Shown here in pieces: positions 41,371 to 51,140 of a DNA stretch of 64,000 bases (positions are counted from its first letter, which is position 1; each line of letters opens with the position of its first letter). Position numbers and translations under genes: made by a program. The DNA comes from Stentor roeselii. Taxonomy: Eukaryota; Ciliophora; Heterotrichea; Heterotrichida; Stentoridae. The DNA lies in NCBI GenBank assembly GCA_006503475.1, contig RSEH01000148.1, positions 1 through 64,000 on the forward strand, in the 5' to 3' direction. The notes below the pieces were generated by a model. That model searched no databases. It worked only from the letters and a program-made list of their open reading frames with translations, and was not told the DNA's origin.

Positions 41371-44055
41371 ATGGGATGCTGCTCCTCGAAAATCATGGCA
41401 AAGTCACCTTTAGACATGACAAAACCTGTTGATTTACAGATAATCACTCAATCAGCTGTGATTTACTCAAATATCTCTAATAGTGCACTTCCTGCTTCTC
41501 CTAATGTAAGAATCTTGTCAAAACATTCAAAATTTTCAGGACTTCAAATCTTCTCTCGCTCATCAGAGACTGAAAAAACTTCAGAAATTCAAAAAATGAA
41601 GAATTTGAAAGATATTCAAGAGATCTCTAAATGTCTTTCAAAACATTTTTTGTTTAACTCGCTTCTGACGTCTGAAATTCCTGGAATTATTCAAGAGTTT
41701 AAACTTGTTGAGCTTAAGTCTGGCCTGACCTTATTTGAGCAAAACTCTCCAGGACTGTACTTTTATCTGATCAACTCGGGAAAAGTGCAGGTTTCAGTCA
41801 ATGGTTCTGAGAAAAAAACTTTGAAAAAAGGAGAATCTTTTGGAGAACTCGCACTTTTACATGAATCGCAAAGAACTGCTACTGTCAAGGCTCTTGAGGA
41901 CTCAACTTTTTGGAGGCTTGGCAGAGATGTTTTTAGAAAAGCTGTTGAAAGTATCAGTAAGGCGAAAATCATGGAAAATAAATTGTTTGTTGAATCGGTT
42001 CCTTTGTTTCAGGTCTTGACACAGGATCAGAAAAATGCCTTGTTGGATGTTTTGGTACTTCAGGAGTTTCAAGATGGTGAAAGGATCGTCCATGAAGGAG
42101 ATCCTGGAGGAATGATGTTTATTGTCAAGAATGGAACTGTCAGCTGTTTTTGTAAGTCGAAGGAAGTTAGAAAACTTTTACCTGGAGATTATTTCGGAGA
42201 ACAAGCTTTGCTTTATAATACTAATAGAACTGCTACTGTTGTTGCTGTTGGAAAAACTTCTGTCTTGTCGATTGGACGTGAGGATCTGGTGACATCATTC
42301 GGAGCTCAATTACAATTCGTAATCTACAAAAACACTCAAAGAATATCATTAGAATCAGACCAAATATTACAACGTTTAACACCATCTCAAATAGAATCAA
42401 TAATAGAAAAACAACAAATAAAACATTACAACCAAGACGAGTTAGTAATCCCTAAAAACCAGCCAACCTCATATGGACTTTATTCAGTTCTAAAAGGCTG
42501 CCTCTCAAGTGACTCCCTATTTTCTCTATACTCAGTTCTAGGAAGTGATTCAATCTTCAATAATTCAATTCAACTCTGGCCAAAAGACATCCTGGCCTTC
42601 GAAAACACTCACATTGGCTTCATCTCTAAAGAAGACCTTGAATCAGTTTTAGGCGGTTCTCTGAAATCCACAATAGAAAAAAACGAGATCCTAACAGTTT
42701 TAAAACGAGTGCAAATCTTAAGAACCCTTCCTTCAACAAAGCTTGAAAAACTCGCGAGCTGTCTTCAAATCATCATCTTCCAAGACGAAGACATTATTTT
42801 CACCCAAGGCTCGCCAGGGGACTCTTTTTTTATTGTAAAAGAAGGACAAGTCGAGGTGCTTAAAGACGGAGTCAGCATCAGGACAGTCACTCGTCATGAC
42901 TATTTCGGAGAACGGTCGATAATCCAGTCAGAAACCAGGACAGCTTCAGTTATTTCAAATGGAAAAAGCGAGTGTTGGGTGTTAAGCCGAAAGGATTTTC
43001 TATCAATCATCGATGAAAACCTCTCAAATTCACTGAAAACGAGAATCCATCTTCAACAAGATGACTTAAAAATAGAAGATTTAACTGGAGTGAAAATCAT
43101 CGGAAGTGGAATGTTTGGAAAAGTCTTTCTAGTAACTCCTAAAAACCAGGACTTTTTCTATGCCCTGAAAACTGTATCCAAGTTAAAAGTAAAAAAATTT
43201 CAAATTTCTGACAATCTTATCCTCGAACGAAAAATTTTACTTCAAGTTGACCATCCTTTCATCGTCAAACTAGTAAAAACCTTCAAAGATAAAGAAAGGG
43301 TTTACTTTTTACTAGAGCACGTAAACGGAATCGACTTATTCGACGCCTTACGACTGATGAACATTCTCAACAACGAAAGCGCAAAATTTTACACAGGTTG
43401 CTTACTTCTAACCCTTGAGCATCTAAATGAAAGAAGCATCATCTACCGTGACCTGAAGCCTGAAAATGTGATGATCGACTCAGAAGGTTACCCGAAACTC
43501 ATCGATTTCGGTACTTCAAAGTTCTTAAAAGCCCGAACCTACACAATAATAGGAACTCCACATTACATGGCCCCTGAAGTGATCAAAGGCCTCGGGTACT
43601 CATTTTCAGCTGATGTCTGGAGTCTCGGCGTGATCCTTTTCGAGTTCGTTTGTGGAACAGTCCCTTTCGGAGAAGACCTGGTCGACCCTCTTAAAATTTA
43701 TCAGGTCGTCATTGAGAGACAGCTGAAATTTCCAGCTTTCTTTGGAAGTCACAGGGCAAAGGCCGTCATTGAGAAACTTTTGGACTTGAACCCTGCGAGA
43801 AGAGGCTCTGCGAAAGACTTGAAGGCGAATAATTGGTTCGCTGGTCTTGACTGGGATTTTCTTATCAGTCGGCAGGTTAAAGCACCTTTTTTACCTCGGG
43901 TTGAAGACTTGGAAAAGATGAAAAAAAATATTGAAGGGAAAAGTTTAGTTGAGATGGTTGTTCAAAGCGAGGAAAATGAAAATAATGGACTTTGGACTGA
44001 GTTTGAAGAAAAGGTTTTAAAACCTGAACCTTTTCAATGGGATGACGAGTTTTAA
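41371..44055 (+). CDS. PKG: cGMP-dependent protein kinase, alveolate type with four CNB domains
   Basis: 894 residues starting MGCCSSK (probable dual acylation). Three well-formed cyclic-nucleotide-binding domains show the phosphate-binding cassette: FGELALLHESQRTATVKA, FGEQALLYNTNRTATVVA and FGERSIIQSETRTASVIS. A degenerate domain without the FGE/R motif lies between the second and third (about residues 330-435). This A-B-degenerate C-D order is that of apicomplexan and ciliate PKG. The kinase domain is AGC type: GSGMFGKVFLV, ALKTVSK, YRDLKPEN, DFGTSK, TIIGTPHYMAPE, with an AGC tail ending WDDEF. Arg-Thr in the cassettes favours cGMP. Confidence 0.9.
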   Translation: MGCCSSKIMAKSPLDMTKPVDLQIITQSAVIYSNISNSALPASPNVRILSKHSKFSGLQIFSRSSETEKTSEIQKMKNLKDIQEISKCLSKHFLFNSLLTSEIPGIIQEFKLVELKSGLTLFEQNSPGLYFYLINSGKVQVSVNGSEKKTLKKGESFGELALLHESQRTATVKALEDSTFWRLGRDVFRKAVESISKAKIMENKLFVESVPLFQVLTQDQKNALLDVLVLQEFQDGERIVHEGDPGGMMFIVKNGTVSCFCKSKEVRKLLPGDYFGEQALLYNTNRTATVVAVGKTSVLSIGREDLVTSFGAQLQFVIYKNTQRISLESDQILQRLTPSQIESIIEKQQIKHYNQDELVIPKNQPTSYGLYSVLKGCLSSDSLFSLYSVLGSDSIFNNSIQLWPKDILAFENTHIGFISKEDLESVLGGSLKSTIEKNEILTVLKRVQILRTLPSTKLEKLASCLQIIIFQDEDIIFTQGSPGDSFFIVKEGQVEVLKDGVSIRTVTRHDYFGERSIIQSETRTASVISNGKSECWVLSRKDFLSIIDENLSNSLKTRIHLQQDDLKIEDLTGVKIIGSGMFGKVFLVTPKNQDFFYALKTVSKLKVKKFQISDNLILERKILLQVDHPFIVKLVKTFKDKERVYFLLEHVNGIDLFDALRLMNILNNESAKFYTGCLLLTLEHLNERSIIYRDLKPENVMIDSEGYPKLIDFGTSKFLKARTYTIIGTPHYMAPEVIKGLGYSFSADVWSLGVILFEFVCGTVPFGEDLVDPLKIYQVVIERQLKFPAFFGSHRAKAVIEKLLDLNPARRGSAKDLKANNWFAGLDWDFLISRQVKAPFLPRVEDLEKMKKNIEGKSLVEMVVQSEENENNGLWTEFEEKVLKPEPFQWDDEF

Positions 44056-44081
44056 TGTTAAATATTTTTCGTAAGATGAGG

Positions 44082-44540
44082 TTAATTAAGAAAAATCGTC
44101 CTTGTTGCTTGGTAAACTTGCTTCGCTTCTTTCAAAGTTATCTGAAAGTCATTGAATGGAATGACTAGTCGAGCACCCCCAAGTAAAATAATCGCAATAT
44201 TAATTCTAACATTATAAGGACTCATCGACTCTTTGATCACCACTTCACGGATTTCAGAATTGTCAAAGAAAAGATTACTGCATGATCCATCTCTGCTGAA
44301 TTTTGTGATTTGAAGGCCGATGCCTTTCATCACGAATAGGGTTTCTTTTATTATTTGTTTTCGGTGGACAAGCCAGAATATTCCGCAAAAAAATAACAAG
44401 ATCCAGAAACCAGTTAAAAGAAAAACAGCTCCACAACAAAAGAACTCAATATAAAGCAAGTAAGGTCTTTTATAGTTTTTGCTGCAGGTAAAAGCTAAAA
44501 TTGTTCCTGTTCCTTGCACAAGTTCGCTGGTGAATTGCAT
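44082..44540 (-). CDS. PIGH: PIG-H subunit of GPI N-acetylglucosaminyltransferase
   Basis: 152 residues. PIG-H helps the PIG-A complex transfer GlcNAc to phosphatidylinositol, the first step of GPI-anchor synthesis at the ER. A hydrophobic hairpin (about residues 26-59; YIEFFCCGAVFLLTGFWILL) is followed by the conserved PIG-H domain: ETLFVMKGIGLQIT, FFDNSEIREVVIKESM and VIPFNDFQITLKEA. Length and order match PIG-H in other eukaryotes. Surface GPI proteins are abundant in ciliates. It starts 11 bp after the stop of the gene at 44552-46207. Confidence 0.85.
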   Translation of the reverse strand: MQFTSELVQGTGTILAFTCSKNYKRPYLLYIEFFCCGAVFLLTGFWILLFFCGIFWLVHRKQIIKETLFVMKGIGLQITKFSRDGSCSNLFFDNSEIREVVIKESMSPYNVRINIAIILLGGARLVIPFNDFQITLKEAKQVYQATRTIFLN

Positions 44541-44551
44541 ATATATTTAAC

Positions 44552-46207
44552 TTAAGTTATTAACGTTTTTATCATTTTTCGCATTCTTCCTTCGCTGGGA
44601 AGGTGCTGGAAATGAGGAAAGGTAATTTTTTCCCTAAAATTAGGGTTTTTTACCCAGATTTCTAGAATAGTTTTCAACATTTTTACATGTTTTTTACTTG
44701 ATTTTTTGTAAAAATGATTTAAAATTTTGTTTCGGGATTCTACGTTTATCGGTTTGGAGAAAGGGTTGTGTTTTGATTTCGAGTGCTCAACGATTAGCTT
44801 GGAAAGGACTGAATTCCAATATTTCACTAGATCCACTGAATGTAAACGAGAGACTTTAAGAAAATTTCTAACTTTTCTTTGGACGAAAATGATTTTTTTC
44901 ATATAAACCTCGAAAGAAGTCGTTATTTTCATGTTTACCGCAGATTCTTGCATTGAAAGAACAAGTTTTGAATGAATAAGTTTCTTGGAAGGAATAACTG
45001 TTAAAAGATTAAAAAGTTTTAAGTTGTTTTTGCAGGTTAAGAAAGTATCGTGACGGGTTCTGATCTTTGATAAGATTTTTACGAATCCTTTGAGGATGAC
45101 TTTAGAAGAAACGTTGATTTTCTTTCTTATGGCTTGTTTTTTACGGCCGGTTAAGATTATTCTTCTGATTTGTGATAAAGTCATCAAGAAAGAAAGAATT
45201 CTTGTCCAAGCTATTTGTCGCTTTTTGTGTTTTAAGTGTTTTTTCATGAATTCTGCGTTTCTCTTGTTTTTTTCTACGGTTTCTAGTCTTTTGTTGATGA
45301 ATTCTTTCGCTTTTTGAACTTTTTCTTGATTTAGAAGGTTTTTTTTATTTAACACGTTTTCTTGTCGGTCTTTCCAAGGAAGGGATTCTTTATTTAAGCT
45401 GATCTGGGAACAGGCTTTATTGAGTTTAACGAAATCTTTTGCGCCTGATAGTTGAAGGGCTTTTTGTTTTCGTTTTGATTTCAGCTTCTCGACTCGGACG
45501 TTTAGGTTGTATCGATATTCATAGTCATATGTGCTGCTGATAGGAAGAAGACTTAGGGACTTTATGTGAATCTCTAAATGGTCTTTTTGATTCGCTTTTG
45601 GGAAACTCATCATGAAAGAAAACTCGCTATCGATCAGCACCTGGATTCCAATATACAAGAAATCATTCTCAAAGTGACTTTTTTTAGCTGAAACTTCAAA
45701 AAGATCATCAAAAAACACATACTCATAAGAAGATTCTCCTGGTTTTCCCCATTCCTTCGACAAATACCATCTAAGTTTCCCAGATTTTCTCTTAACTTCT
45801 ACTTTCATCGGAGATTTTTTATCTTTAGTGCTAATTTTATAGTAAAGAACAGAATTTTGTGCAGATATATTAGAAACTATTTCCTTTTCTAGAATCTGAT
45901 GAATATCAGACATATCTGGCCTAGTGAGGACTCTGTTAAGGTTTAAGATAATCGACTTGAAGTCGACCGGCTTGGGCTCAATGGTTGGAAGAGGTAGTTT
46001 CATGGGAGTTGTTAAAATTTGACTTGATATGGCTTCTGCTTTAAAGTTTTCTACTTCAGAGAAATGAGAAATACTGGAAATTCGGCTGCTTATACGGCTT
46101 GAGGAGAAATGAGATGGCAGCTCTGAGATAAGAGATTTCGGGGTCAGGGAGTATTTACTTAGCTCTGGCAATGCCCTGCGAAGTTGGATGTCTGAGTATT
46201 TATTCAT
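44552..46207 (-). CDS. Basic helical protein with an IQ-like motif, unknown function
   Basis: 551 residues, start ATG at 46207. Ser-rich first 70 residues, a beta-rich middle (about 90-250; VLYYKISTKDKKSPMKVEV, DDLFEVSAKKSHFENDFLYI), then a strongly basic helical region. One IQ-like motif (FVQRKVRNFLKVSR, about residue 440) could bind calmodulin or centrin. No named family recognised. Ciliate cytoskeletal proteins often look like this. Convergent 3' side with the PKG gene, through PIG-H. Confidence 0.65.
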   Translation of the reverse strand: MNKYSDIQLRRALPELSKYSLTPKSLISELPSHFSSSRISSRISSISHFSEVENFKAEAISSQILTTPMKLPLPTIEPKPVDFKSIILNLNRVLTRPDMSDIHQILEKEIVSNISAQNSVLYYKISTKDKKSPMKVEVKRKSGKLRWYLSKEWGKPGESSYEYVFFDDLFEVSAKKSHFENDFLYIGIQVLIDSEFSFMMSFPKANQKDHLEIHIKSLSLLPISSTYDYEYRYNLNVRVEKLKSKRKQKALQLSGAKDFVKLNKACSQISLNKESLPWKDRQENVLNKKNLLNQEKVQKAKEFINKRLETVEKNKRNAEFMKKHLKHKKRQIAWTRILSFLMTLSQIRRIILTGRKKQAIRKKINVSSKVILKGFVKILSKIRTRHDTFLTCKNNLKLFNLLTVIPSKKLIHSKLVLSMQESAVNMKITTSFEVYMKKIIFVQRKVRNFLKVSRLHSVDLVKYWNSVLSKLIVEHSKSKHNPFSKPINVESRNKILNHFYKKSSKKHVKMLKTILEIWVKNPNFREKITFPHFQHLPSEGRMRKMIKTLIT

Positions 46208-46617
46208 GGTTTGATTTATATTTTATTATTTATGGACATTTATCGAAACCAGAGAATGAATTTAGAAAGCTTTATTTTAGAATGTTTAATATCAGCTTAT
46301 TCTTTTGAATTTTAACAGAGCAGCAATCCCTACATAAAAGTCCTACCCTAAGATAAATAATCACTTCTCCTAAGTTTTGTATATTTTCTTCATTATTTTC
46401 TTTAACATTTTTAATTTCCTTTAAAACCACTTTTTCTAATCCTATCCTTCTATTTTTCTATTCTCCTCTTAAAAACATCCAACCTTCAAATTCAAAATCC
46501 ATCAATTTCCCTAAATCCTCTTCTTCCTTTATGAAACCTCCCACTTCCCAAACCCATCCCCTTCTATCCCAAAAATCCCAAACAACCAAAAAAATCATTA
46601 TATTTAAACCTTAATTA
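46208..46617. promoter_or_regulatory. Intergenic region with G-free 5' flank of the CDPK gene
   Basis: 410 bp between divergent genes. From 46380 to 46617 (238 nt) I count a single G on the plus strand, against well over 50 C. This is the most extreme example of the G-depleted sense-strand flanks in this window. No TATA box or other motif is evident beyond AT-richness. Confidence 0.6.
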
Positions 46618-48063
46618 ATGGGCTGTTGTGCACCAAAGTCTAAAGACAAGTCATCAATAATAGCCTTAGAAAGCATCCAAAAGCCAGGTCTCAGTTCCTA
46701 CAACATGATCCACGCGAATTCAAAAAACTTTCTAGATCAATACAAAGTCGAGCAATGTTTAGGCAGTGGTTCCTTCGGAGAAGTCCGAAAAGTGATTCAC
46801 AAGTTAACAGGACAAGAGCGAGCAGTGAAACTTTTTCTGAAATCATCAAACGAATTAGACTCATACTCAAAAGTAAAGCAAGAGATTCAGATCCTTTCCT
46901 CCCTTCACCACCCTTCAATCATCCGAATCTACGAGTACTTCGAAGACGAGAAAAGACTTTACATTGTCCTTGAAAAGTGCGACGGGGGCGAGTTGTTTGA
47001 CATGATCACATCGAAGAAGTACCTGGGTGAAAGTGTTGCAGCCGTCGTTATCAAGCAGATTCTTTCAGCAGTTGCTTATATGCATGAGAACTTCATAGTT
47101 CATCGAGACATCAAACCCGAAAATATACTTTTAGAAGAAACTGAAGACTTTGTTAACTTGAAGATTATTGACTTTGGAACTGCTACAAAGTATAGCAAAA
47201 ATGAGAAGATTACTGGAATTGTTGGGTCTACTTTTTACCTGGCCCCTGAAGTTGTGAGCAACTCTTATGGACCTGAGTGCGACCTGTGGAGTTGCGGGGT
47301 CATCTTGTTCATCATGCTGAGTGGCTACCCACCTTTCGACGGAAAGAACAACAATGAAATCTTTAACAAAATCATTAAAATGCAATTCGACTTCTTGAAA
47401 CCAGTCTGGGAAGGAGTCTCAAGCCATGCAAAAGATTTAGTTTCAAAGCTTCTTCAGCCGAGCAATAAACGAATCTCTGCTCAAGAAGCTCTAAACCACC
47501 CTTGGCTTATTTCCAACTCCTCTCACTTGACTCCTCGACATGATTTAATTGAAACATTAAAGACAAACCTTCAAGAGTTTCATTGCCGGAACAAGTTGCA
47601 TAGTGCAATAACTGCTTTTATCAGTAATCAAATCATTTCAAGCAAAGAGACTAAAGACTTGAGAGAACTCTTCAAAGCTATGGACTTAAACGGTGACGGA
47701 AAACTCAGCAGAGAAGAACTTTTTAGCGCTTTTGACTCGGATAATCCTTTACTTGTCAATAAAATCATGCAGAAGGTTGATGCTGATAATAATGGGTTTA
47801 TTGATTTTGATGAGTTTTTGCAGGCTGCTCTTCATGAAAGGCAAATGCTTAGCAAGGAAAATTTGAAGCAGGCTTTTGATATGTTTGATCTTGATGCTAG
47901 TGGAAAAATTTCTTTTAATGAACTTAGAACTGTTCTTGGAATCGGACTTTCGGAGGGGAAAAAAATCTGGGATGAAATTATGACGAGTAAAAATCATGCT
48001 GAGGATGATGAGATCAGTTTTCAAGAATTTTGCAATATTATAAGTTTATCTAATAAGATTTAA
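46618..48063 (+). CDS. Calcium-dependent protein kinase (CDPK), MGCC start
   Basis: 481 residues. MGCCAPKS suggests myristoylation and palmitoylation. CaMK-type kinase: GSGSFGEVRKV, AVKLFLK, HRDIKPEN, DFGTATK, APEVV. A junction helix precedes four EF-hand positions: DLNGDGKLSREEL, DADNNGFIDFDEF, DLDASGKISFNEL, and a fourth (KNHAEDDEISFQEF) that lost its loop ligands. So three calcium sites are likely. CDPKs switch on when calcium releases the inhibitory junction. A second CDPK lies at 53162. Confidence 0.93.
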   Translation: MGCCAPKSKDKSSIIALESIQKPGLSSYNMIHANSKNFLDQYKVEQCLGSGSFGEVRKVIHKLTGQERAVKLFLKSSNELDSYSKVKQEIQILSSLHHPSIIRIYEYFEDEKRLYIVLEKCDGGELFDMITSKKYLGESVAAVVIKQILSAVAYMHENFIVHRDIKPENILLEETEDFVNLKIIDFGTATKYSKNEKITGIVGSTFYLAPEVVSNSYGPECDLWSCGVILFIMLSGYPPFDGKNNNEIFNKIIKMQFDFLKPVWEGVSSHAKDLVSKLLQPSNKRISAQEALNHPWLISNSSHLTPRHDLIETLKTNLQEFHCRNKLHSAITAFISNQIISSKETKDLRELFKAMDLNGDGKLSREELFSAFDSDNPLLVNKIMQKVDADNNGFIDFDEFLQAALHERQMLSKENLKQAFDMFDLDASGKISFNELRTVLGIGLSEGKKIWDEIMTSKNHAEDDEISFQEFCNIISLSNKI

Positions 48064-51000
48064 TGATTTTTTAGAGGTTAAGGATTTTAGGTTTGGTTTA
48101 ATAGGGATTATTTTTGAGCTTTTTAGATTTTTTTTGGTGAGGATTTCTTTATTTAGACTTGTTTTTAATTCAGGAAATTGTATTATATATTTACTTGTTA
48201 TATGAAGCGCTAAGACTTGTAAGAAATTTCAAATATGAAAAGAGTCTACAACTTAATCATCGTGGGAATATCAGATAATGCTTTAAGATGCTCTGATCAT
48301 TTATTCCTAAATTATATTATTACTGAATGAAGTGTTAAAACAATTTAAACTTTGATATTTGAAAAGATTACTTAGTCCAGAACTATACTTAAATTCTAAT
48401 AATTTGTCTAACTACGAAAATAATTTTTCTATAAGTTTTAAGATGCCGTTTAATTTTCAGCCTTTCTCCTAATACTTGATTTTCTTCTTTTATCATTACT
48501 TTTACTTTCATTTTTAGTTTTTCTATTTTTCTTTCAACTTTCTTTGTAATGCTTCTATTTTATTTTCTATCTTGCTTTCTAGCAATTTAATAGCATCATC
48601 ATTAGCTTTTTATTTATTATCAATCAATTTCATAAACTTCATAAAGTTCTTTTACTTTCGATTCAAATAAAATTGGCTTTCATCTAATTTATGGTAATTT
48701 TTCTTAATCCTTTTAAAACTTTTCTATGATGCCTGTATAATTTTCATCGATATTTTTTTATTTTATCTGTTAACTTATATTCAAATTATTGAAAGTTAAA
48801 CTTAATTCCAAAATGTGATTCAAAAAAATAAAAATCCATCCCATATTTCGTTGAAAACTTTATAGCTATCTTCAAAGCTTTATGAATGTAGGTATTGAGA
48901 TTGTATTCTCTTATCTAAAATAGCATCTTTTGAATTTCAAGACAAGTTTAAGCTTTTTCTTGGTAATCTATAATAAATGTAAAGCTGAAATTTGTAATGA
49001 AAATATTGAGCATAATGATAAAATTGATTTAAATAAATATCATGAATACGTAGTAACTATTCAATTATCCTATATCAAAGTAGCAAAAGTTGATATTGTA
49101 TATTAAAAAATTGAATCTTGGTTTTATCTCTTGTTAGAGAGTATTCAATCACCAGAGCAATGTTTGAATACGCAAAAATTGATAAAAAGTACTTTATTTC
49201 ATTTATTGAAGGAAAAATTAATTCTATATAATATCGAGGTCCATCAAACATTTAAAAAGTTGTTATTCCTCTGATGATATTCAACAAAAGAACGACTAAG
49301 TCAAGGATAATTATGTTAAAAAAGATAAAAAAAGTTAGATTTAATTCTCATTTCGTAAACTATAATTCAACTTTAACTTAAAAATAGTCTTTTATTGAAT
49401 GTTGTGAAAGAAATAATTTATATGAAAAATAAGAAAAAGTCTAATAATACTGATTAATTTTCTTCATCATATGCTCGCTACAAAGATGATCATTTTTTTC
49501 GCTAATTCACTTTGAAGTCAGTCTTCTACTTAGAAATGATGTCCATCACGGATGACCTGAGAAAGTTCAGCTTATATTTTTTTCTCCCGAAAAAACATCA
49601 GATATTTGAATAAACCTTAGAGTCTAAATAACTATATTTTACTCTAATTTAATATTAACTTGAAAATAACCTGCTTACAACCTAACAACGGAGGATAACT
49701 AATGCAAGCATCTTATAAACAGTTCAATATTTTTCAATAGTACTTGCCTTAAAAATGAAGATAATATTATATTTTATTTGGTTTTAATAATGTGAATATA
49801 TATCTTCATCTGAGTTTAAAAGCTCAATCAAAAACTTTATTAAATAGCTTATTAGCCTTAGATCTATTAATTATTTTTTAGTTTAAATCCTGGAATTCTT
49901 ACTGATCAGTCTTATAAAGGGTATAAAACAAAGAAAAAAATCTGATTAACTTTAGTGGCGAAGTCATCAAATTCCTAAAATTGAAGAAAAGGCTAAAATA
50001 TCCCTATTTCTATAGGATATTGATATAATTTATTTGGTTTCAGATTTTCAAATTGGATCGTCTTATATTGGAATTAATTAATATTCTCTATATCCGTATG
50101 TACTTTACCATCTTCATATTCACTAGAAATTATTTATTACTTGATTAATTATTTCATTAAACTTATTTAGGTATCGTTATCAATATGTTTTATTTAAGAC
50201 TTTAAATGATTTTGTAACATAATGTTTTTAGATATTAAAAGTAAATTTTTAATTAATTCAGTCTGAAATAAAATTGCTAAGGTCTATAATTAAGAGTCGA
50301 TTTGTATCCTTAATATTATTTGAATACCAAACTAAAGTCCTAAGTGTAGCCATTTTAATATTTCAATCTAAGAACCAAATTTTAAGCTAAAAAACGTATC
50401 AAATAACACACACCTTGAACTCTAATATACTAATTTGATTATCCTACATATTTAATGTTTAGACAATCAAACCTTTTATATATTTCCAAACTCATTTTTA
50501 TAATTCTCAATTAGAAAATGAAAATCACTGCATCAACTTCTACTATTTATAAGAAGCAATCAGAATGGACAGTTAAATATATAAAGAAAACTATTATTAA
50601 TATCTCATTGACAACCAAATTTTTATCAACTAATATTTTTTTATCTCAGAAAAGACAAAATCATAAAAAAACTATGAAGTTAATTTAGTAAAAAAAGTTC
50701 ACAAATATCACTTAATAATTTTAAAGAACTATCTTTTTAAGCATTTTAAATAGATAGTATTTTTAAATGCAATCCTGAAAAAGCACTGCTTTCAACAAAT
50801 AATCATCAACACAAACCTTGAAATCCCTGTCTAAAAAAACTATTCAGAAAACTACAAAAAATCTTCTAAACCATTAAGAATTTTCAAGAATTTCAACCCT
50901 TTAAAAGTAAACTCAGTTTTTCATCGAAATTTCAGAATTAAATTGATAAAATTAATTAATTCTTTAAATCCCTTACAATTTTCACCTCCAAACTTTCTCT

Positions 51001-51140
51001 AAAACTGATTTAAAATCGATTTAAAATCATCCGAACAATCTTCAAACTAATTAAAATTCATTGAAAAATCTTAGCATTCATTCCAAACAAGATCAATCCC
51101 GCACTCCAAATATTCCCAAAATCAAACCAATTATAAAACT
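48064..51140. other. 3.1-kb AT-rich gene desert with possible decayed coding stretches
   Basis: The longest stretch without a gene. No standard-code frame of gene size exists. Two zones have coding-like composition: about 48,470-48,780 (minus strand, coiled-coil-like) and about 48,855-49,480 (plus strand, more than one frame). Both stay open for about 90-120 codons only if TAA and TAG are read as an amino acid. This may be a decayed gene, a foreign fragment or chance in AT-rich DNA. The last 250 bp before 51141 are G-poor, as expected for a 5' flank. No terminal repeats or transposase motif seen. Confidence 0.45.

Noticed and set aside
48064-51140. Transposon or virus-like insertion in the gene desert
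   Set aside because: No terminal repeats, target-site duplication, transposase, integrase or capsid motifs could be recognised.
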